Assembly (NCBI GenBank): GCA_913048295.1
Contig: CAJWWK010000009.1
Coordinates: forward strand, 1-53,297
Length of the DNA stretch: 53,297 bases
Source: an uncultured Dehalococcoidia bacterium
GTDB taxonomy: Bacteria; Chloroflexota; Dehalococcoidia; Lucifugimonadales; Lucifugimonadaceae
Direction: 5' to 3'
This document shows, piece by piece, positions 52,512 to 53,297 of the stretch. A model generated the notes under the pieces. It ran no database searches, was not told the DNA's origin, and worked only from the letters and a program-made list of their open reading frames with translations. A program made the position numbers and the translations under genes. Within the stretch, counting starts at the first letter, position 1. Every line of letters begins with the position of its first letter.

Positions 52512-52931
52512 TCACCGGGTTCTCAACTGTGAAACGAGTTCCAGCAGTGAGTTCTCGTCACCAAATGCACCGGCACGCGTAACAAGCAAAGCTCCAGCTA
52601 TCGAACCGTCCACAGACCGACCCTCACCGTACCGGGCTGCAACTCGTCCTGAAGTCGAATGGAACGAACGTCACAGGCGTTCAGCACCCCACTTGCGGTG
52701 TCACCGCCGATAACGATCAGGGCCACTCGAGTTTGCTTCGTCAGTGATGCTTCGAACAGCCTTACCAAGATTATTCACGATCGTCCCGGCCATCGACTGC
52801 AATTCGCTTGAGTCGATTTGGCTGGCCCCGGTATCCAGCTTCCCGAGTTTCAGTACAGCCACACCGCCACCTGCAATTACCCTCGTCAAGCGAGCGGTTG
52901 AACCTTTCCTTGGCATCTCTGCCCCCTTCAA
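52512..52931 (-). pseudogene. C-terminal remnant of a DUF1537 four-carbon acid sugar kinase (OtnK/DtnK-like)
   Basis: Three frames in order give a DUF1537 end: VIAGGGVAVLKLGKL and SMAGTIVNNLGKAVRSITDE; then ALIVIGGDTASGVLNACDVR and LQDELQPGTVRVG; then VDGSIAGALLVTRAGAFGDE and LLELVSQLRTR to TGA at 52512-52514. The GGDTA nucleotide loop and the KAGGFG-like RAGAFG are diagnostic. At least two frameshifts (near 52740 and 52615) and loss of the N-terminal two thirds make it a pseudogene. Intact members phosphorylate four-carbon acid sugars (erythronate, threonate), fitting the acid-sugar theme. Confidence 0.72.
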
Positions 52932-52947
52932 TTCATCCAGTATCTGA

Positions 52948-53235
52948 TTTTTTAACTGGATACGTTTGAGGGGGCCAGGTCATGAAAAAATAGCAGATCA
53001 CAAATCTGACTTTTTAGAATTTTTGTGCCTGATAACTAGATCTCTGGGTTAGGGTAGGCAAGGTGTTCATACCCCCATCCCGGTGCCAGAAGTCGATGAG
53101 AACTCTCCCCCGTTCAGCACTTCTAACTTCGGTCAGATGCTGGTAGCGTGCAAGGACAACAGGGCCGTGTAATCAAACTGATGCGCAGTTGGCCCGCAAT
53201 ACACCAAAAAGTGTTTACATTCCCCGATTAGGGGC
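52948..53235. other. Stretch without a gene
   Basis: No protein-like frame is seen. A weak hairpin CAGAT-CACAA-ATCTG followed by TTTTT lies near 52995-53015 and could be a terminator on the plus strand, but no gene precedes it. The end contains CCCC-GATTA-GGGG next to the partial tRNA. Confidence 0.35.
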
Positions 53236-53280
53236 ACGGCTTCGGAGGCCGGTGCTCTATCCAACTGAGCTACGGGGGGC
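53236..53280 (-). tRNA. 5' half of tRNA-Arg (anticodon CCG), truncated
   Basis: Read on the minus strand from 53280: acceptor strand GCCCCCC, GT, D arm AGCTCAGTTGGATAGAGC, A, then anticodon arm with CGGC-CTCCGAA-GCCG and anticodon CCG (53243-53245). After position 43 the sequence should give a variable loop, a T arm with TTCGA and the matching acceptor strand; instead it reads GTGCCCCTAATCGGGG. So only the 5' half is present. It may be a pseudo-tRNA or a junction left by integration or rearrangement. Confidence 0.6.
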
Positions 53281-53297
53281 ATTCACACAATTATCGA

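Noticed and set aside
53200-53240. Group I intron or intron-split tRNA-Arg
   Set aside because: Bacterial tRNA introns interrupt the anticodon loop, but here the loop is intact and the break is after the anticodon stem; no 3' exon is seen in the window.

Overview
The window looks like a piece of a moderately GC-rich bacterial chromosome, most likely from the SAR202-type Chloroflexota or a close relative. That assignment is an inference. It rests on four enolase-superfamily genes in 53 kb next to a CaiB/BaiF CoA transferase, Gfo/Idh, SDR, aldo-keto and HpcH/HpaI genes, a mix known from SAR202 genomes, and on a Thr/Pro-rich lipoprotein with CARDB modules of a kind common in Chloroflexota. TTG and GTG starts are frequent, and several are backed by a good Shine-Dalgarno sequence. 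There is no rRNA operon, CRISPR array or prophage.

Layout. 1-9.8 kb: a partial galactonate-dehydratase-like enolase, a small GIY-YIG protein, an aldo-keto reductase, a MarR regulator with two matching operators, a gamma-glutamyltransferase, a tandem pair of unknown four-cysteine membrane proteins, a second enolase and a dCMP deaminase. 10-17 kb: a solitary trpB, then a stretch of broken genes (frameshifted enolase, two ruined SRPBCC genes around an intact ArsR repressor, a frameshifted hydrolase, a deleted VOC gene) with an intact CoA transferase among them. 17.3-30.3 kb: a JAMM peptidase, an SDR lacking its catalytic lysine, an HtrA-like lipoprotein protease, a four-gene ABC operon with two giant MacB/FtsX-type permeases and two ATPases, and purEK. 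30.3-34.7 kb: sparse and decayed sequence with an intact PIG-L deacetylase and an HpcH/HpaI aldolase. 35-41.8 kb: a CARDB lipoprotein ending in an HExxH domain, a histidine phosphatase, and a Gfo/Idh-DUF3754-HAD operon. 41.9-50.3 kb: a broken HAD gene, a fourth enolase, an MFS transporter, a SelA-like PLP enzyme behind a HEAT/sigma-region-4-like protein, and a DMT transporter-serine hydrolase-aminotransferase operon. 50.6-53.3 kb: a truncated IS3 element, a sugar-nucleotide epimerase, the tail of a four-carbon acid sugar kinase (DUF1537) and half of a tRNA-Arg.

How the genes may work together. Enolase-family acid-sugar dehydratases yield 2-keto-3-deoxy acids, HpcH/HpaI aldolases cleave such acids, and the SelA-like enzyme resembles D-glucosaminate-6-phosphate ammonia-lyase. 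With the MFS carrier, the oxidoreductases and the remains of a DUF1537 kinase, this suggests scavenging of diverse sugar acids. The other main theme is gene decay. About a dozen loci carry frameshifts, nonsense codons, internal deletions or truncations. Some indels sit in homopolymers and could be sequencing errors, but the nonsense substitutions and deletions could not be.
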